From positions 61,550,811 to 61,614,810 of the forward strand of contig OZ024887.1 of the NCBI GenBank assembly GCA_964017195.1: DNA of 64,000 nt, given 5' to 3'. Made by a program: the position numbers and the translations under genes. A model generated the notes under the pieces. The model had not been told where the DNA came from and did not search any database. It saw only the letters and a program-made list of their open reading frames with translations. Each line of letters opens with the position of its first letter. Position 1 is the stretch's first letter. Source of the DNA: Siderastrea radians (lineage: Eukaryota > Cnidaria > Anthozoa > Scleractinia > Rhizangiidae). Positions 59,696 to 64,000 of this stretch are shown here, piece by piece.

Positions 59696-61049
59696 TAATT
59701 ACAATAAAAAATATATAAAACTACCAATAAGAAGTCGAGTTTCGCACACTGCACGTGCAGTGCGTGAACAGCTAGTTGACCTAATTCACATGCATGCACC
59801 GTCCTCGTGTAAAAGGTTGAAGATGGCTTCCTCTCGAACAACGCTGCGAATACTTTAAGTTTTAAGGGAAACTGAGGTTTACACTTCTCAGGAAATGTAA
59901 CTAGCCAAGGATTTGGAAATGGTTTCTTCGTCTTCTTATGTGGTTCGTAAAGAAAAAAACATTACGTATTAAAGAACTAAGCGTCACTTTAACAGTAACA
60001 AAAAAATCATAAAAACTAGCGGAGTAATACACAATAATCTTTCAATTGTCCTTTTTTTCTCCTGCCATAGTCACCAAACTAGAAATATTCCCTGGGTACA
60101 TATAACCTTAATTACCCAAGTAAATAAAAACCCAGATATCTAACCGGGAAAATTGTAATGGGGAAATCATGTTTACCTAGGGTGATGTAACCACGGCTAG
60201 TGTTGGTCACGGCATATTTGCAGCCTACATGACTATAAAAATATAAGTTGTTTATTTGACTCGATTTAGTACGTTGTAATTTAAGAGCTGAGAAGCCAGG
60301 ACCTGAAAGCTGAGTGACCTTTTTTGCACCACTGATCAAGTGTTTCGTCCTATAAGCGCGCGCAAAACTCAAAGTATAAAGCAGTGAGCCGATCAGATGG
60401 CGCGCTTGCTCGTTTCAGAGAGCCTTTATTGACAGGAGTTTTCAGTGAAAAATTTAAGAAACCAATCTGGCATTTTCTGTTTCGAATCAATTTTGCAGTC
60501 ATTTAACTTCGCTGGCGATGTGTAGCGGCAGTTCTCTTGACTAATTAGGAAACTGTAAAATATTACTTTGTTTGACGTTTGGGACAATTTTTCTTTTTCT
60601 ACAGCTAAGAAAACGTAATCGTATGAAAATGGTTATATTCCGAGTTCCTGATGTCCTCGTCTCCGAGGCAAGTTTTGGTCTCTTGAAGATGCTGTCGCCG
60701 TTTTTTCACTAACACTAACACTATCGTCATAAAAAAATGGAATAACGGCTTCTCGATAGTCGTTAAGAACAGATAATATTTTTAATCTACGGGAAGGCAA
60801 CTTTTGATTTCTTTTCAGCCGCCATCTTGAACTCTACGGACTAAAAAGTCGCGCAGGATAGCGCGGGATCTTTCGGGACATTACCCGGTACAATATTTAG
60901 TAACAATTGGACCGGCAATAGAGCAATAATTGTTTGGTTGGTTTTTATTAACTATCCAACATTAGGTTTATTCTACGTTTTCCTACTTACGCCACACCAT
61001 TGTACTGTTATAGTTATGAACGTGTCCTACTTTCATTCAGTTGAGATTG

Positions 61050-61150
61050 CTACATCAAATCAAATCAAATCAAATCAAAAGACTTTATTTCACGAGGGTA
61101 GCACGTGACAGTGGTGAACACTGATGACCCCGTGGGCCCTCTATACCTAT
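61050..61150 (-). repeat. Retroelement 3' tail with (ATTTG)n
   Basis: Five-base repeats ATCAA (61053-61077) adjoin AAAAGACTTTATTTCACGAG. On the minus strand this is a non-LTR 3' end with an ATTTG tail, 5'-truncated. It lies about 160 bases from the end of copy B. Confidence 0.5.
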
Positions 61151-61234
61151 TTATCGATTTGGAGAAGATACTAAAGATGTTTAATTCGAGACTCGTGTAT
61201 TCAACTACAATCATTCAAAACTTCTCCACTGAAG

Positions 61235-61240
61235 TTTATT
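61235..61240 (-). promoter_or_regulatory. Polyadenylation signal of copy B
   Basis: AATAAA on the minus strand, about 72 bases after the stop codon at 61314-61312, at the expected distance for a short 3' UTR. Confidence 0.6.
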
Positions 61241-61311
61241 TCATTGTCACTAATTCCGTTTCCTGTGAGAACTAAATGGTTTATATTTTTTCCAAGCTAC
61301 GGCTTTCTTGC

Positions 61312-61813
61312 TCAAAACCTCGGACGATACAGCCCCTCTCTGCGTTTGAATGATCGTTTTCCTGCTGCCTTTGTGGTGGGTGTTGTAGTGCTAACTGTGG
61401 TGACTGTAGTTGTGGATGCTGTAGTCATCGGTGTAGCGGTGGTCGACAGAGGTTCGGGTTGACAGGAGGACGGATTAACGTACGCTCCCTTCTCCTTTTT
61501 TTCCTCGTCATACAAATCTGACCAAGACACGAGGTTACCGAAACCTTCGTTGCATTTTCCTGCAAAGGATTCAATTTCTTGACTTGAGAGGACGCGATCC
61601 CACAAATTGACTTGAGTCATGAGGTATTTTGGCCAGCCGGGAGTTGGGATTGCTACACCAAGCCGACATTCCTTTCGTACTCCCAAGAGATTGTTAGAAT
61701 TTCCAGATGCCACTCTCTTTCCATCAAGGTACACCGACCAGACAGTTGTCTCGCTTGACAGCGAGACACACACTTGATGCCACTTTTGATCCTTCAGTAC
61801 ATTTACGTCTAGG
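61312..61813 (-). CDS. Copy B terminal exon: pentraxin/LamG second half and Thr-rich tail
   Basis: It shares W-H-Q-V-C-V and V-N-L-W-D-R-V with copy A. It shows the complete C-terminus: about 30 residues mostly Thr, Ala, Pro and Val, then a basic end. The acceptor is TTTGCAG. Confidence 0.85.
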
Positions 61814-64000
61814 CTGCAAATAGAAAAAAGACGATAGAGTCTATGGTCTGCATTTCACTGAAATGTTTCTTTGCATTTCGTCCTCAATTGACAACTGGGT
61901 AGATTCCGTGAGGCAATGTTGGAGCTTATTTACTGGAAATCCAGCCACACGTTTTGTCTAGAAAACCCACTAATTTTGTTCCACAAAAACGTTTTGTCCC
62001 TGCTTGGATGAAAACGACATGTGTACCAAAAATTTGTTTCAGTTTGGATAAATTTTGCTTTGTAAATGATTCAGCCGTGCTCTTCTTCATTCACGTCGGC
62101 ATGGTGGACATTGGCCTGTCAATTTTGATACCACTTCGCGACTGCTACTAAAATTTCCTTGTGCCCGTGTTCGTCCACAAAAATGTGTGGCAACATAATG
62201 TTCTAATTTCCGCTCCTAGCGATCCTTTAGTTTGTTTCCCTTCACTTCGAGGAAGACGCATGTCTCGGGACGTAGGTTATCAAGGCGAAACACATTTGTG
62301 CATATGAATGGCTATTGTCCTGATTGCCTACCCACATTCACCTGGAATGTCTGAACGCTGGCTAACACAACTTAACTCGAAGTACCTATGAAATTGAACA
62401 TGTATGGGGGTGGGGGAGGCGGGGGGACGGGGTGGACTCTCTCATCCACTTTGTTTCTGTTGAACGTGATGATTATAATCGATCTTACCAAATTTCGAAA
62501 CAACTACTTAATCGTATTTCCTAAACAGCCAACCAACTGCCAGAAGACCAGATTTTATCCTGTCACGCTCCTTGTCAGTTCTCCCTGTCTCTCTTCAGCA
62601 CTTTTTTTAATTTTGTGGTCGTGTAGCACGTCCTAAGCACCTCATGCAATCTCAAGTCTTTTTTAAGTTCTCAACGAAAGTTTTATATTAACAAAATCAA
62701 AACCGTTCAACTATTTTGCATAGGTGAAATGTTTTGACATTTCCCGAGCTTCTTCGAAAGAAATTAAGGTAAAATAAAGACCAATAAAAATGTACTTTCG
62801 CTGTAAAAATCGCGCAACTTTCCATTTGTCACCTTTGGACACTGAAATCATACATATTTTGAGATACTTTTTAACTCAATGATTGTGAGAGTTTCTCCGG
62901 TAAGTGCCAAACCAACGTGTTGTCAATTTCACTATTCAAATTAAAGCCGCCGTAACAACATGTCAAGGAAGGTATGTACTTTTTTGAAATTTTAATGTTT
63001 TTTTTTTTTTAAGAATTTGGCCTGATTATAATTATCCTATCAATTTTAACTGAGCGTTAGTTATACGATTTACCTCTGTTCGACTGCGTTCATTCCCGGC
63101 TTCGAATAGTAGAATTCCAAGGAAAGGTCGTCACCAGCTGTCATCAAGGTAAGGCGTAACAGATATCCAGGATCTATCTGTATTAGATTTACTTGTGGCC
63201 TATTTTCTGCTTGCGGTGCATCTAGGAGCTTTACCCACATGCAAGAACTGAGTTCTTTGCCGACAAAGATCTTTCTTTTCCAGAAGAACCCATGAAAATC
63301 TGCCTTTAGATCATAAGACGCTGCAAACACAGACATAACACATCTAGGAGTTAAAGACACGGCTGTACTAGCCGAAATGGCGGACTTTCTACTGAAGGCA
63401 CAAAAAAAACACGAAGCAACTTGCAACTGACAATGAACTTTACTCTACATTCTTGCTGCTATGCTCAATAGATCCTGAGGATGGCACCTTGCCTTGCTCT
63501 AATTTGGTCGATACATAATGGTGACGTCAGAAAATTGTATCTATTAGGTTTTAGAGAGCAACTTCCAGACGTGGCTGCAATCAAATTCAACTCTTTCTTT
63601 TTCCTAAGAAGCCAGATGTTGAACTAAATAATATATTCTTCATGCCCTGTAGGCGAGAAGGGAAATTTCTGATACAACGCTTTTGTCAAAAGTGTTAAAA
63701 GAAATACAAAACAAAACCGAATTATAGTAGGGGATATAACAGGTGCATTTTACACGCTGAAGCCATATATGTATATATATATATACACCCGTTTTCAAAA
63801 ACGTTGCGATTTCAAAAACATATGCCTTTTGTTTTGAAACAACAGCTGCTTTGTTTTAAACAAAAGGTTTATATATTTTTCGAGTTGCAACGTTTTTGAA
63901 AACAGGTGTATATAATATATATAGTATAATCTCACGGGGAATTACTAAGCTGTCTGTTAAATCTGAGTATCTTTCCTTACCAACACACTCCTTGTTTGTG
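61312..64000 (-). CDS. Secreted multidomain MACPF-type protein, copy B (last three exons only)
   Basis: Exons 64000-63981 (partial Cys module), 63320-63074 and 61813-61312 correspond to exons 12-14 of copy A with the same lengths and phases. The visible product is the end of the furin-like module, the whole pentraxin/LamG-like domain, a Thr-rich tail and a basic end with dibasic pairs (G-K-R-S-F-K-R-R) before TGA. The MACPF part lies off the window and is inferred from copy A. Introns also align, apart from a hairpin element at 63785-63912 and a ~30-base insertion before 63976. Confidence 0.8.
63074..63320 (-). CDS. Copy B penultimate exon: pentraxin/LamG first half
   Basis: 247 bases, as in copy A, with only a few residue changes (for example around D-F-H-G-F-F-W). 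The acceptor GTTTGCAG and the donor GTAAAT are kept. Confidence 0.85.
63785..63912. mobile_element. ~128 bp hairpin MITE inserted in the AT repeat of copy B
   Basis: The arms begin ACACCCGTTTTCAAAAACG and, inverted, ACACCTGTTTTCAAAAACG, and continue through CTTTTGTTT. It sits between TATATA runs at the site where copy A has only the long (AT)n microsatellite, so it inserted after, or was lost before, the duplication diverged. Confidence 0.75.

Larger units (their letters stand above)
58891..61234. other. Region 3' of copy B, no confident gene
   Basis: Contains a 100-codon frame at 59266-59568 (listed separately), a trinucleotide repeat and two retroelement tails. Otherwise it is AT-rich and unrecognised. 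Confidence 0.4.

Noticed and set aside
1..64000. tRNA genes or tRNA-derived SINEs
   Set aside because: Scanning for GGTTCGANNCC-type B boxes found only isolated partial matches (for example near 25664) without an A box at the right distance or a cloverleaf.

Overview
The window looks like nuclear DNA of an anthozoan cnidarian, most likely a stony coral or close relative. It is AT-rich, its genes are split by GT-AG introns, and it is crowded with transposable elements of animal type (L1-like LINE, DIRS-like retroelement, hAT remnants, many short inverted-repeat elements). The species cannot be fixed from the sequence alone. There are no bacterial operons, rRNA genes, tRNA genes or CRISPR arrays that I can see.

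Two tandem copies of one secreted host gene frame the window, both on the minus strand. Copy A fills about 1-16450 and lacks only its last ~30 codons. Fourteen coding exons join in phase, and their total length plus the missing end (judged from copy B) is a whole number of codons. The predicted product has a signal peptide, an acidic segment, a helical segment, a MACPF (perforin-like) domain, a farnesoic-acid-O-methyltransferase-like domain, a small Cys-rich module, a pentraxin/LamG-like domain and a Thr-rich tail. Its non-coding first exon and likely promoter region appear twice in tandem (16651-18294). Copy B contributes only its last three exons (61312-64000). The aligned introns are still closely similar, so the duplication is fairly recent.

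The ~43 kb between the two copies is mostly mobile DNA. 18.3-23.3 kb holds short inverted-repeat elements. 23.34-32.63 kb is a candidate ~9.3 kb element with inverted termini, two inverted 27-bp minisatellite arrays and decayed genes on both strands. 33.38-48.54 kb is a nest: a frameshifted hAT-type transposase gene is split by a 14.1 kb insertion (33953-48031). That insertion contains a hAT-like element (36306-37488) and a GGAATTCC-rich element (38432-46069), and the latter carries a nearly complete but broken L1-like LINE (38556-44098). 53.1-55.3 kb is a 3'-truncated DIRS-like retroelement between 172-bp direct repeats. 55.4-58.7 kb is a decayed multi-exon gene of unknown, transposon-like type.

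The host genes here probably act as one cluster of secreted pore-forming-type proteins. The rest shows how such clusters are spaced apart by layered transposition.
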